Shown piece by piece: positions 1 through 7,860 of a stretch of DNA of 64,000 nt (position 1 is the stretch's first letter; every line of letters begins with the position of its first letter). The translations under genes and the position numbers were made by a program. The notes beneath the pieces are model-generated. The model searched no databases. It was not told where the DNA came from and worked only from the letters and a program-made list of their open reading frames with translations. The stretch comes from Synergistaceae bacterium (GTDB taxonomy: Bacteria; Synergistota; Synergistia; Synergistales; Synergistaceae), in assembly GCA_031289775.1 (NCBI GenBank), contig JAITOY010000010.1:1-64000 (forward strand). The letters run 5' to 3'.

Positions 1-1368
1 TACGGGACATACAAAGCCCTGCCCGGAGATAACGTCGTTTCAGTGGGAATACCAGCCACCGACAGCGAAGCCGGGGTATGGAAATACGTCGTAGAGGAAG
101 TACACGGCTTCGATGGGAACAGGGTCGTTCTTTTTGCCTTGCTTGACGATCTTCACGACGTTTACGACGAGGATTGGGACGGCGTTATAGGCGGCGGCAA
201 TAACGATCCTTACGACATAATAGTGCGCGGCTCCAAAGAAATGAACAACGGCGCGCGCGGAGCGGTGTCATGGGCCGGGAATTACCCGCGCGGCGTGATA
301 GCCGGGACGCTCCATCACCAGCTTGGAGATGGGAGAGAATCAGTTGCCCTGTCAGACCAGTCAATCAAGGAAATATCCTTCGGCCCGTTCGTGCGTCCGC
401 AGGACGTGACGGTATCGCATATCGACGACGATCTGGTGCTGGCCGTCAGAGGCACGACCGACCGCGTGACGGTGCCGGGGTGGTTCAGGACATCCGAAGC
501 GCTGAATGTGGACTTCCGGCATGACAAAACACAGTGGAGCGCGACCGACATAAACATGAAAGCCGAAGTACGTGAGCCCGAGATAAATTACCATGTTGTC
601 TCGATAGACCAGCGCATCGAGGGCACGACCGGAGATGACAGCCTTTCAGGCGGCGGCGGCAACAAGCTGTTCCTGCCGGGCGCCGGAAATGACACCGTTG
701 CGTTTGGCAACGGGGGCAATACCCTGTACTACCGCATGGGCGAAGGCGACGACGTAATCACCGGGAACGGCGGCGAAGGCTCGCACAGGGGCATACGTTT
801 CCATACCGACATAACGTCGCTCGACATAAGCGCGGCTAGAACCGGCAACGACATGAAGATATCCGTTGGGAACGGTTCTATTACGGTTCGCGGCTGGTAC
901 GACTCCCCGGCGAACAGGATAGACGTGCTGGAGTTCTGGGACGACGGCGTATGGGACGCGAGGAATATCGAATATCTGGCGAACGGCGAGGTCATAACGA
1001 GCCGCGAAGTGTACACGACGTTCGACGAACGCTTGACAGCGGCGAATCCGGGCAATAAAGACGACACCTCCGGTTCGTCCGGTGGATCAGGCGGCTGCGA
1101 CACATCCGGCCCTCTTGCGATAATCGGCATGGCCGCCATCGCCTTCGGCGTGGCGAAAGCGCGGAAAAGCCACAGGGGCATATTCACGCTCCTTCTGGCC
1201 CTTGCCTCCATCGTGACCCTCCTTGCCGTCTTCACTCCCGCCTACGCCGCCACCTCCCTGATCCAGCAGGAGTATTCGGACCTCTGCGGCTACTCGGATA
1301 TCACCAACTTCACTATGGACGGAGGCGGCAACCTGTACGTCGTTAAAGACAAGTCGACATTATCCTGA
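1..1368 (+). CDS. RTX-like surface protein with Synergist-CTERM-like tail (5' partial), fused to a second signal peptide
   Basis: The frame is open from the first base, so the start lies outside the window. The middle (nt 610-780) has glycine/aspartate-rich nonapeptide-like units such as TGDDSLSGG, AGNDTVAFGNGG and GEGDDVITGNGG, typical of calcium-binding RTX (hemolysin-type) beta-rolls in secreted proteins. Around nt 1070-1170 it shows a Ser/Gly linker, GGCDTSG, a hydrophobic stretch and KARK, matching the Synergist-CTERM sorting signal. A normal protein would stop here. Instead the frame continues into a stretch that looks like an N-terminal signal peptide (hydrophobic core, then TPAYA, nt 1170-1250) and the start of another exported protein, and stops at 1366-1368 just past an apparent frameshift. 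It is therefore either a genuine fusion or damaged. The RTX and sorting calls are good; the host-surface function is unknown. Confidence 0.6.
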   Translation, partial: YGTYKALPGDNVVSVGIPATDSEAGVWKYVVEEVHGFDGNRVVLFALLDDLHDVYDEDWDGVIGGGNNDPYDIIVRGSKEMNNGARGAVSWAGNYPRGVIAGTLHHQLGDGRESVALSDQSIKEISFGPFVRPQDVTVSHIDDDLVLAVRGTTDRVTVPGWFRTSEALNVDFRHDKTQWSATDINMKAEVREPEINYHVVSIDQRIEGTTGDDSLSGGGGNKLFLPGAGNDTVAFGNGGNTLYYRMGEGDDVITGNGGEGSHRGIRFHTDITSLDISAARTGNDMKISVGNGSITVRGWYDSPANRIDVLEFWDDGVWDARNIEYLANGEVITSREVYTTFDERLTAANPGNKDDTSGSSGGSGGCDTSGPLAIIGMAAIAFGVAKARKSHRGIFTLLLALASIVTLLAVFTPAYAATSLIQQEYSDLCGYSDITNFTMDGGGNLYVVKDKSTLS

Positions 1369-1676
1369 TTGGGACGGCACGGATTTCGAACCGGCCTACA
1401 CGAGCAACGGCGTTTTGATCTACCGCTCGCACCCGGATTACATCGGCGTCTCCGGCGACCACCACGCCAACTTCATAGACGCGGTTTATACCGCGGATCA
1501 GGGGACGAGAGAGGCGTATGCCGATAAGTACGTCTCCTCATGGAGCGAGGGAGGAACGACGGTCAATCTCTCGGGATATGTGGGAGACGCCCTCCGACGC
1601 GCACCTGAAGATTTCGAAGCTTCATTCGACCTTGACCAGACCAGGCGGGACGCCGTCATCAAAATGGGCGCGTTAG
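1361..1676 (+). pseudogene. Frameshifted, truncated remnant of an exported protein
   Basis: Immediately after the stop at 1368 the +2 frame continues a plausible protein: YPDWDGTDFEPAYTS, then IYRSHPDYIGVSGDHH, up to about nt 1670. It joins naturally to the exported-protein start encoded in the other frame at 1170-1355 (GYSDITNFTMDGGGNLYVV), so one extra base near 1356-1360 would explain the break. The remnant has no C-terminus or stop of its own. Its frame runs straight on into the histidine phosphatase downstream, so the 3' part has been lost. I do not recognise the family. A sequencing or assembly error could mimic the frameshift but not the missing 3' end. Confidence 0.5.
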
Positions 1677-1705
1677 TTGAAATTGCACCGCTATGTTATT
1701 ATTAT
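1677..1705 (+). promoter_or_regulatory. Sigma-70-type promoter for the histidine phosphatase
   Basis: TTGAAA (1677-1682), a 17-base spacer and TATTAT (1700-1705) lie about 55 bases before the ATG at 1760. The promoter sits at the end of the truncated remnant and gives the phosphatase independent expression. Confidence 0.5.
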
Positions 1706-1759
1706 TTCAGAGGGTGCGCCATCTTGGGCGCGCGAGTCGAAATCGGAGGCGGTAACGAT

Positions 1760-2452
1760 ATGGCGAAGGTTGTCGCAAAGAAGAAAATTGGCGGGGTCAA
1801 GATTTTTATGCTCAGGCATGGGAAGCCAGGGTTTCCAGACGAGAGGTCGTATATTTATGGGCAGACTGATTATCCGCTTTCAGAGGAAGGTAAAAAGCAG
1901 GCGGGCGCTCTTGGGCACGCGCTGTCGGACATTCCGATGCAGCGTATAATTTCGAGCGACTTGTCGCGGGCGTACGATACCGCGCGGATTGTCGCCGGGC
2001 TTCAGAAGAAAAAGCTCTGTTCGATCGAGCGGGACGCGGGGTTGAGGGAGATAAATATGGGGGAGTGGGATGGGCTCACGAAGGACGATATTGCCTCGGG
2101 GTACGTCGACATATTTCGTATGCGCGGAGAGGACATCGAGAACGTCGCGCCTCCGGGAGGGGAGTCCATGCGGCATCTTCAGGAACGGGGCGTCGCGGCC
2201 TTCGAGAGAATTGTCGAGAGCTCGAAGGATTTGGATAATATCCTTATTGTCGCTCACGGGGCTATAATGTGGAGCATTGTCTCGAAACTCTTCGACTTTC
2301 GCGTCGGCGATCTTTTTCGCTTCGGCCTGGACTTCTGTGCCCTGCATATCCTGGAGCACTGCGGAGATACGGAGGAGTTATGGGGCAAGTTTCGTCTTAT
2401 ACGCTACAATTGGTCTCCCAAACCCGCAGATTACATGAGGGATATAGCTTAA
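1760..2452 (+). CDS. Histidine phosphatase family protein (phosphoglycerate-mutase-like, CobC type)
   Basis: The 230-residue protein begins MAKVVAKKKIGGVKIFMLRHGKPG. The RHG motif contains the phosphorylated histidine of the histidine phosphatase superfamily. Other superfamily landmarks are SSDLSRAYDTA, LREINMGEWDG and IVAHGAIMW, which carries the second catalytic histidine. Members of this size hydrolyse small phosphate esters; alpha-ribazole phosphatase of cobalamin synthesis (CobC) is one candidate, but no cobalamin gene is adjacent, so the substrate is open. The ATG at 1760 follows GGAGG (1745-1749) at good spacing. The same frame is open further upstream only because it reads through the truncated remnant, which I exclude. 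It has its own promoter. Confidence 0.85.
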   Translation: MAKVVAKKKIGGVKIFMLRHGKPGFPDERSYIYGQTDYPLSEEGKKQAGALGHALSDIPMQRIISSDLSRAYDTARIVAGLQKKKLCSIERDAGLREINMGEWDGLTKDDIASGYVDIFRMRGEDIENVAPPGGESMRHLQERGVAAFERIVESSKDLDNILIVAHGAIMWSIVSKLFDFRVGDLFRFGLDFCALHILEHCGDTEELWGKFRLIRYNWSPKPADYMRDIA

Positions 2453-2571
2453 TTGTACATTCATACAATATGAAGGTTGTTCACTCGTACAATGCATGAT
2501 CCACCTCGCTGTCGTAATATATCCCCAGCAAGTCGCGCAGAAGTATACAAGACCCGGAGGTGGTGTGGAGT

Positions 2572-2757
2572 ATGAAGATAGAGTCAGCGTATGCCAAAGT
2601 CGTTCATGATCCACAATCACTGGTACGCAAGGCGCAGCGGCCGACACTGAAACGACGGCAGAAAATCACCCCGGATGAACCAATTGTCAAACGGTCGCGT
2701 AAAACGCGGCTGTGGCTTTCAAGTGAGCCAACTCCTTCCAACAAAGCACCGATATAA
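2572..2757 (+). CDS. Small basic hypothetical protein (61 aa)
   Basis: ATG at 2572 follows GGAGG (2556-2560) and a second purine-rich GGAG. The product MKIESAYAKVVHDPQSLVRK... is rich in Lys/Arg and has no motif I recognise. The stop lies 27 bases before a strong terminator hairpin, which supports a transcribed unit here. The 420-base stretch between the phosphatase stop and the next gene (2453-2873) otherwise holds only this ORF, the terminator and AT-rich repeats with two TACAAT boxes near 2464 and 2488. Whether the ORF is translated or the locus makes a non-coding RNA cannot be told from sequence alone. Confidence 0.35.
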   Translation: MKIESAYAKVVHDPQSLVRKAQRPTLKRRQKITPDEPIVKRSRKTRLWLSSEPTPSNKAPI

Positions 2758-2784
2758 ATCAGAGGGCGCCAAACGTTCTCTGGA

Positions 2785-2826
2785 GTCGGCCCTCGCTAAC
2801 CCGGCATTGCGAGGGCCGACTTTTAT
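2785..2826 (+). terminator. Rho-independent terminator
   Basis: A perfect 12-bp stem (GTCGGCCCTCGC at 2785-2796, GCGAGGGCCGAC at 2809-2820) with a 12-base loop is followed by TTTTATCTTT. It ends transcription of the phosphatase/small-ORF region on the plus strand. Confidence 0.85.
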
Positions 2827-2873
2827 CTTTACCCTTCAGGCGCCTATCTATCAAGCCTGTCCTTTAAATCAAA

Positions 2874-3248
2874 TCAGTTCAATCCCGCGTTGTTTGAAAT
2901 CTTGTCAAGGCGCTGGATGAAGAACCACTCGCCAATCTCGTTTCGGAGGGCGGCGCTTTTGCGATAAAGGTCAAGCGCCTTCTCCCTGTCGACCGGGTTT
3001 TTCTCGAGCTCGGCGCGGAGCTCCGAGGAGATTCGCTTCGCCTCTGTCCTCTTTTCCTGTATCTCAGGCGTTATTTCAATGCCGCACCCGCGTTCGTCGA
3101 ACGACCTCTCTCCTCGCGGCGCAAGGTCGCCTGTCCCTCCCCATCCATGATCCCATTCGCCGCGCGCGAACGCGCTTCCCGCAAACGATATCGCTGTGAC
3201 AGTGAATAGCGTGATAAATATTTTTTTCGCGCTGGAATTCTGTTTCAT
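2874..3248 (-). CDS. Small exported Spy/CpxP/ZraP-like periplasmic protein
   Basis: This 124-residue protein has an N-terminal signal peptide (MKQNSSAKKIFITLFTV... ending near SAFA) followed by a Gly/Trp-rich segment. The C-terminal region is helical and highly charged (ITPEIQEKRTEAKRISSELR...), resembling the LTxxQ-type periplasmic proteins Spy, CpxP and ZraP, which act as chaperones or metal-responsive stress sensors. The ATG at 3248 is preceded by GGAGG ten bases upstream, so a longer frame reaching 3449 is not used. It diverges from a two-component regulator/kinase pair across about 200 bases. A CpxP-type protein next to its controlling system is a familiar arrangement, so it may be a target or modulator of that pair. 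The family call is tentative because no canonical LTxxQ box is seen. Confidence 0.6.
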   Translation of the reverse strand: MKQNSSAKKIFITLFTVTAISFAGSAFARGEWDHGWGGTGDLAPRGERSFDERGCGIEITPEIQEKRTEAKRISSELRAELEKNPVDREKALDLYRKSAALRNEIGEWFFIQRLDKISNNAGLN

Positions 3249-3368
3249 CACTTGCTCGCCTCCTGTAGTTTGCCCATTCGGGCTCTGAATCGTGACTGTC
3301 ATGATAGTTTTATCCGCGTTTTCCGACATTGCTAAATAAACCGGTTGTGTTATTGTTGAAGTTGACAA

Positions 3369-3397
3369 TTGTGAACGACGTTCCCCTCTGTTATGTT
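3369..3397 (+). promoter_or_regulatory. Candidate promoter of the regulator/kinase pair
   Basis: TTGTGA (3369-3374) and TTATGT or TATGTT (3391-3397) are separated by 16-17 bases, about 50 bases before the ATG at 3448. A nearby TTGACA (3362-3367) lacks a well-spaced -10 box. The assignment is approximate. Confidence 0.35.
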
Positions 3398-3447
3398 TTG
3401 CACATGTCAGCATGATGAATTCTGATCCACACAGGAGGCGGACTGCC

Positions 3448-4095
3448 ATGATAAGAATTCTGCTCGCGGACGATCATCCCCTGACTCGCGCGGGTCTGGT
3501 CGCGTGGATCAAAAACGAGCCGGACTTTGAGCTCGTCGCGGAGGCGGAGGACGGCGAATCGGCGTGGAGGGCAATGTCCGAGCTGAAACCGGACGTGGCC
3601 CTGCTCGACATAGAGATGCCTGAGGGCAGCGGCATAGAGGTGGCGGAGAGGGCAAAAAAGGCGAAGCTGCCGGTTCGGGTCGTCATGCTTACGGCCTACA
3701 GAGCTCAACAGTACGTCATGGCCTCGCTGCGAGCCGGCGCATTGGGTTTCGTGCTGAAGACAGCTCCCTTCGACCAGCTCAGCGCGGCTGTCCGATCGGC
3801 GTTCGAGGGCAGGCTTTATCTCGACGCGTCGGTATCGTTCGCCGGGGGTTTCGCGGAGCCGGAGGAGCTCTCCTCTCGCGAGAGGGAGGTGCTTCTGTGC
3901 ACAGCGCGTGGCATGACTGGCCACAAGGTGGCCTCGGAGCTTTCAATTACCGAGCGAACGGTTCAAGCCCACCTCGCGTCCGTCTACAACAAACTCGGGG
4001 CGAGGAACAAGACCGAGGCGATATTGATCGCGCTCAAGCGTGGAATAATATTTCTCGACCAGCTCCACATCGACGAGGAGGACGCCGAGAATTGA
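3448..4095 (+). CDS. NarL/LuxR-family response regulator
   Basis: The 215-residue protein starts MIRILLADDHPLTRAG, with the acidic pair at residues 8-9, the predicted phospho-acceptor Asp54 in ALLDIEMP, and Lys in FVLKT. The C-terminal LuxR helix-turn-helix begins at LSSREREVL and contains ITERTVQAHLASVYNKLGARN. It should bind DNA when phosphorylated by the adjacent kinase. The ATG at 3448 has AGGAGG nine bases upstream, so the slightly longer frame from 3412 is rejected. It is closely similar to the regulator at 45061-45699, including the sequence around ADDHPLTRAG and AQQYV, so the two pairs are paralogous. The signal sensed is unknown. Confidence 0.9.
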   Translation: MIRILLADDHPLTRAGLVAWIKNEPDFELVAEAEDGESAWRAMSELKPDVALLDIEMPEGSGIEVAERAKKAKLPVRVVMLTAYRAQQYVMASLRAGALGFVLKTAPFDQLSAAVRSAFEGRLYLDASVSFAGGFAEPEELSSREREVLLCTARGMTGHKVASELSITERTVQAHLASVYNKLGARNKTEAILIALKRGIIFLDQLHIDEEDAEN

Positions 4096-5501
4096 GGAGA
4101 AACGTCCTCCTTATTCTCATGTTGCTTGTGACGCTTCTGACTGGCCTCACGCTCGCCGTCTCCATATACGCGTTCAAGGCGCAGGAGGGCGTCACCGACT
4201 CGATGCTGAGCGCGTACGTCTCCGATATCGCGGAGAGCTTCGCCGAAAATTCACGTTTCACTGAGTTGGGGCTGAGGGACGAGGAGGATTTGCGCATGTC
4301 GGGCATGGAAATGTTGCGCGGCAAATGGCGCGGAGGCGACTTTCGCCGCAGTCTGGGGCGCAGGTTTTTTTTTCGGATGTTTTCCGCGGATCCTTCGCTT
4401 AAATCCGGAGGGCTTCTCATACTCAACGCGGAGGGCTGGCCCATTGGCGGTTCCCATGGCGCCGAAGCGCTGGTTCCTCTTTGGAGGGATGAGCTTCTCT
4501 CCGGCGTGCCGATAGAGGTGGAGGAGGAGGGGACACGTTACGTGGTCGTTGCGCGGGAGCTCGCCGCCGGGAACCATGTGCTCGTCGCCGCGTCCAAGAC
4601 GAACCTGTTGAGCTCCATATCGCGGGTTTGGAACGTATGGCTGATCGCTGTCATGCTCTCTTCATCCGCTGTACTAGTAGGCATCGCCGCTCTGTGGAGG
4701 TATCTCGTCATCCCAGTTCGGGCGATAGTGGAGGCCACGGGAGGTACGACGTGGGGGCGTGACGTGCCGAGATTCGAGCGCTCGTCCCTCTACGAGGTCG
4801 ACGCGCTCTCCGGGGTGATCGAAAAATCGGCGGCCGAAGCTGTGGCGAAGGAGCGTTTGAGGCTGCGATACATAAGCGACATCGTGCAGGTTCAGGAGGA
4901 CGCGAGACGCCGTCTTGCGAGAGAGTTGCACGACGGGCCGCTCCAGTCCGTAGTGGCCGCGATAAAGCGAATACAGCTCGCGCAACTCGGCAGCATAGGC
5001 GAAAAGCTCGACGAGGCGGAGAGGATATCACAGTATGCGGCCAACGAGATACGCGACTATTGCGACGATCTTTCCCCGTCCTGGCTCGCGCTCGGCATCT
5101 CCTCGGCTCTGGAGGAGATCGCGGAGCGCCTGTCTGTGACGTACGGAGTGAGGATAAACGTATCGGCCGACGGAGACTTCGATCTGCCGGAGGAGTACTC
5201 CCTCGCGATCATCAGGATATTGCAGGAGGCTGTATCGAACTCCGTTCGTCACGGAGGCGCGGCCGTCGTCGAGGCTGTTCTTTTTTTGGACGGTGACGAT
5301 CTCGTTTTCCGGGTCACCGATGACGGGTCTGGGTTTGGCGCTGACGGCCCATCCGACTACGAGAAACTAAGGCTGGAGGGACACAGAGGACTGTCGAACA
5401 TGTACGAGCGCGCCCAGCTTTTGGGCGGAAGGCTCGAGATAGATTCAAAAAGAGGCGAGGGCTGTTCGATAACGGTGAGGATGAGCATCGGGGGCGATTG
5501 A
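4092..5501 (+). CDS. NarL-type sensor histidine kinase (HisKA_3/HATPase)
   Basis: The 469-residue membrane kinase has a TM helix near residues 5-28, an extracytoplasmic region of about 150 residues, a second TM helix (LIAVMLSSSAVLVGIAAL), a linker, and a HisKA_3 domain with RRLARELHDGPLQ, where His280 is the predicted phospho-site. The ATPase core has ILQEAVSNSVRHG (N box) and DDGSGFG (G1). I choose the TTG at 4092, whose TTGA overlaps the regulator stop, with GAGGAGG about ten bases upstream. Translation is thus coupled to the regulator. Frames extending back to 3897 lie inside the regulator gene and are not used. The sensor region has no recognisable domain. Confidence 0.88.
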   Translation: MRRNVLLILMLLVTLLTGLTLAVSIYAFKAQEGVTDSMLSAYVSDIAESFAENSRFTELGLRDEEDLRMSGMEMLRGKWRGGDFRRSLGRRFFFRMFSADPSLKSGGLLILNAEGWPIGGSHGAEALVPLWRDELLSGVPIEVEEEGTRYVVVARELAAGNHVLVAASKTNLLSSISRVWNVWLIAVMLSSSAVLVGIAALWRYLVIPVRAIVEATGGTTWGRDVPRFERSSLYEVDALSGVIEKSAAEAVAKERLRLRYISDIVQVQEDARRRLARELHDGPLQSVVAAIKRIQLAQLGSIGEKLDEAERISQYAANEIRDYCDDLSPSWLALGISSALEEIAERLSVTYGVRINVSADGDFDLPEEYSLAIIRILQEAVSNSVRHGGAAVVEAVLFLDGDDLVFRVTDDGSGFGADGPSDYEKLRLEGHRGLSNMYERAQLLGGRLEIDSKRGEGCSITVRMSIGGD

Positions 5502-5502
5502 T

Positions 5503-5937
5503 ATGGCGAAAAGCGGCAGGAAAAAAATGACTGACATGCGGGGGATAGCGGCAGACGATCCAATCGGCCTCCGAGTGTCCATCGGCGAGGCCACGGGGAA
5601 AACTGTCAGAGCGACGGATTATCCGTCAGACTCGAACGCTTCCGCTGATGAGAGAGACAAAGCGACGCCGAACCTCGCGTCGTTTATTTCGTCGATTGTC
5701 CAGGCAACGCTTTATCGCGAGTCGTCAGGGAGGGGAGGCAGGGTCGTAACGATCGTGCGGATAAAACCGGCGCCTGGCCCGGGGATAACGTCGGAGCTCG
5801 CGAAGACGATGCGCAGAGGGCTCGGCTGCGGCTCGCACGCCGAGGGCGCCGAGGTCGTCCTTCAGGGCGACATCCGCGACAGAGCTCGTGCCTGGTTAAC
5901 CAAAAGCGGCATTCGAAAGGTCGTGACGGGAAACTGA
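5503..5937 (+). CDS. yciH: SUI1/YciH-family translation initiation factor-like protein
   Basis: The 144-residue protein has a disordered N-terminus of about 65 residues and a C-terminal SUI1 (eIF1-like) fold. The family signature is visible as GGRVVTIVRIKP, then LGCGSHAEGAEVVLQGD and a final helix and strand (IRKVVTGN). Bacterial members of this family are thought to affect start-codon fidelity, but their role is poorly defined. The ATG lies one base after the kinase stop, so it is probably co-transcribed with the two-component genes. Its last 42 bases overlap tail-to-tail with the unknown gene on the opposite strand, which is unusual and leaves no room for a terminator between them. Confidence 0.8.
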   Translation: MAKSGRKKMTDMRGIAADDPIGLRVSIGEATGKTVRATDYPSDSNASADERDKATPNLASFISSIVQATLYRESSGRGGRVVTIVRIKPAPGPGITSELAKTMRRGLGCGSHAEGAEVVLQGDIRDRARAWLTKSGIRKVVTGN

Positions 5938-6810
5938 ATTTTTAAATTTGGCGTCGTAGTCGACGCTCCACGAGTTTCTCATGTCGTTTTGCCTTTCAAG
6001 CGCATTCTGCAGGATTTTCTTTCTGTGCTCGAACCTCTTCGGGTGGAGCGCTGAAGCGTCCTCGAACGTCATTCCGCAGTCGCACGCCTCTATCGCTTTG
6101 TCGAGCTCGCGCGCGCGGATATAGAAGCTCACGAGCCGGTCGCAGGCGCGGCATCTCATGGACGCGAACGCTTGATCCTGATAGAGGTTTTCGGTGAGGC
6201 TGCATATCTTGCCCAACACGAGCGAAAGCTGGGACTGATCCAGACGTTCCCTCATGCAGTCGAACAGGCGAAGGGGTTCCTCCAGCGGGAGATAATATTT
6301 GTACACGGGGTATGCGTTTATCAATTCCGCGGCGAGCACTATTCCTCTTTTGATCGCGCCCCGCGACATCTTTCGCCTCTTCCAGTTCTCCTCGAGCTCC
6401 GAGGAGATATCCCGGTACCTTTGAGGAAGATGTTTCAGTTTGCAGTCCTGAAAAAGCGTCGACTTGAGCTCCGCGAGCTGTTTATCAAGTTCTTTGCACG
6501 CGCCATTGACCCTTGTAAACGCCCTGACATACGCGTCGCACTCAGCGGAGTTTCTCTTCAACTCGTTCGCTGTCTGGACATCCATAAGGGCTAGAACTTC
6601 TTCGAGGCGCCAATCCTCGTCGGGCTCGGCTTCAAATTTGTCATTTGTATCTGTTGCAATGCAGTTTGTATCTGTGGCAGTGGAGATCAAGGATTTTTCG
6701 CTCTCAGGAGCGATATCTCCGGCGACGGCAACCGCCGTTTGGTCAAGGCGCCCGTCGCTTGTTTTCCACCGGTTATTTTCCTCGAGTTCCCACGGCGCGA
6801 GCTCAGTCAT
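5896..6810 (-). CDS. Unknown 304-aa protein with clustered cysteines
   Basis: I do not recognise the family. The product begins MTELAPWELEENNRW, has an acidic, probably disordered N-terminal quarter, then a mostly helical body. Near the C-terminus is MRCRACDRLVSFYIRARELDKAIEACDCG, with a CRAC pair and a CDC pair that could bind a metal or heme-like ligand. The repeated helical pattern could be TPR-like. The ATG at 6810 has AGGAGG seven bases upstream; a frame start 21 bases earlier (6831) is less well placed. It has no signal peptide and is probably cytoplasmic. It ends inside the SUI1-like gene on the other strand. Confidence 0.65.
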   Translation of the reverse strand: MTELAPWELEENNRWKTSDGRLDQTAVAVAGDIAPESEKSLISTATDTNCIATDTNDKFEAEPDEDWRLEEVLALMDVQTANELKRNSAECDAYVRAFTRVNGACKELDKQLAELKSTLFQDCKLKHLPQRYRDISSELEENWKRRKMSRGAIKRGIVLAAELINAYPVYKYYLPLEEPLRLFDCMRERLDQSQLSLVLGKICSLTENLYQDQAFASMRCRACDRLVSFYIRARELDKAIEACDCGMTFEDASALHPKRFEHRKKILQNALERQNDMRNSWSVDYDAKFKNSVSRHDLSNAAFG

Positions 6811-6878
6811 GTAATCGCCTCCTATCAACATAATATAGAGTAATAATACCTAAAATAGTTTGAGTTGTCACTGTTTTT

Positions 6879-6917
6879 CTCCAAAAAAACCGCCCAATAT
6901 GGGCGGTTTTTTTGGAG
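6879..6917. terminator. Bidirectional rho-independent terminator
   Basis: A near-perfect palindrome: CTCCAAAAAAACCGCCC, loop AATAT, GGGCGGTTTTTTTGGAG. The GC core is flanked by A and T tracts, so it can work on both strands. It lies just past the end of the methylmalonyl-CoA operon on the minus strand and is likely that operon's terminator. Confidence 0.9.
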
Positions 6918-6950
6918 ATGCCGAATAAGCCGGAGTTTCCGTAAAACGCG

Positions 6951-7343
6951 TCAGACTATGACGACGAGCGTGTCGCCTGTGTTCACCGAGTCGCCCTCTT
7001 TTACTAGAATCTGCGACACTGTTCCGGCCACCGGGGCGAAAATTTCGTTCTCCATCTTCATGGCTTCGAGAATCAAAACGATCTGTCCCTCAGCGATGAC
7101 GTCGCCCTCTTTTGCGTGCAGTTTCCATATTTTGCCAGGCATTGGCGAGTTTATGGTCGTCCCGCCTACTGATGGAAGCGGCGCCGGAGCGGCTTTAGGA
7201 GCCGCGGGCGCCGGAGTTGGCGCGGCGGCTGCAACCGGCGCCGCAGCCTGAGCAACTGGCGCTGGCGCGACTGAGGCGCCGAGCTCCTCCACCGCTACGT
7301 CGTATGATTTTCCATTGACAGACACTCTAAAATTTCGAGCCAT
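6951..7343 (-). CDS. mmdC: Biotin carrier subunit of a sodium-pumping decarboxylase (methylmalonyl-CoA decarboxylase gamma)
   Basis: The 130-residue protein has a short N-terminal domain (MARNFRVSVNGKSYDV), a flexible Ala/Pro linker (residues 24-57), and a biotinyl domain with EAMKMEN, Lys96 being the biotinylation site. The linker lets the biotin move between the carboxyltransferase and the membrane pump. Its position downstream of the carboxyltransferase and the OadG/MmdD-like subunit supports a methylmalonyl-CoA decarboxylase role rather than pyruvate carboxylase. GAGGAGG precedes the ATG. It is the last gene of the operon. The 136 bases between it and the upstream gene (7344-7479) hold only its ribosome binding site. 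Glutaconyl-CoA decarboxylase carriers look alike; the neighbouring mutase and epimerase favour methylmalonyl-CoA. Confidence 0.88.
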   Translation of the reverse strand: MARNFRVSVNGKSYDVAVEELGASVAPAPVAQAAAPVAAAAPTPAPAAPKAAPAPLPSVGGTTINSPMPGKIWKLHAKEGDVIAEGQIVLILEAMKMENEIFAPVAGTVSQILVKEGDSVNTGDTLVVIV

Positions 7344-7479
7344 TTTTTATGACCTCCTCTTTCTGGCTTGCGCTCTCGAGCGCAAGATAAGGGCTATGGA
7401 AAAGCTGGCCTGTATAACCGGCGGTTTCCGCACAGAAAAACAGACCGCGACACGTTCGTCCAGGGAGGTTTCGAGGGGT

Positions 7480-7848
7480 TTAAAAACCCTCGAAATTCTC
7501 TATCCGAGCGGCAGAGCGCCAAGTTGAACCCCGTGCGATTTGAACGGGCGCCGACTGACCGATGTCGACCACTCGAGCGCCATCTCCGCAAACGGCCGCT
7601 ATGGTGGCGCTGATCACAGCCATTATCTCGTCGTCATCGGACGCGGTCTGTGGCGTCCGCGGCGCGGCCGCCACGGGCGCGCCGGTCTGGAGGCTCTGGG
7701 CCGGCGCGGCTGAGTCGTTCCTGTCCGCGTGTTTGCCGCAGGTTCTGCTGAAGATCACAGTCACCATCAGACCGGTAATTACAAGAAAGGCCAGACTGAT
7801 GATATTTACCGCGAAGAGCAGAAGCACTACAAGATATTCGAAATCCAT
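7480..7848 (-). CDS. mmdD: OadG/MmdD-like small membrane subunit of the decarboxylase
   Basis: The 122-residue protein has one N-terminal transmembrane helix (LVVLLLFAVNIISLAFLVITGL), a Pro/Ala-rich linker, and a C-terminal segment (DDDEIMAVISATIAAV) characteristic of sodium-pump decarboxylase gamma/delta subunits. These bridge the cytoplasmic carboxyltransferase to the membrane pump. It begins 12 bases after the carboxyltransferase stop in the same operon. The presence of this subunit argues that the neighbouring carboxyltransferase belongs to a membrane decarboxylase, not a soluble acyl-CoA carboxylase. Confidence 0.8.
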   Translation of the reverse strand: MDFEYLVVLLLFAVNIISLAFLVITGLMVTVIFSRTCGKHADRNDSAAPAQSLQTGAPVAAAPRTPQTASDDDEIMAVISATIAAVCGDGARVVDIGQSAPVQIARGSTWRSAARIENFEGF

Positions 7849-7860
7849 TCAGCCCACCGC

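Noticed and set aside
1415-1759. N-terminal extension of the histidine phosphatase
   Set aside because: The sequence belongs to the frameshifted exported-protein remnant; the phosphatase has its own promoter, ribosome binding site and ATG at 1760.
3362-3367. TTGACA considered as the -35 of the regulator promoter
   Set aside because: No acceptable -10 hexamer lies 16-18 bases downstream; TTATGT is 23 bases away.
3897-4091. N-terminal extension of the first kinase
   Set aside because: This is the other frame of the regulator gene; the TTG at 4092 has a good ribosome binding site and leads into the first membrane helix.
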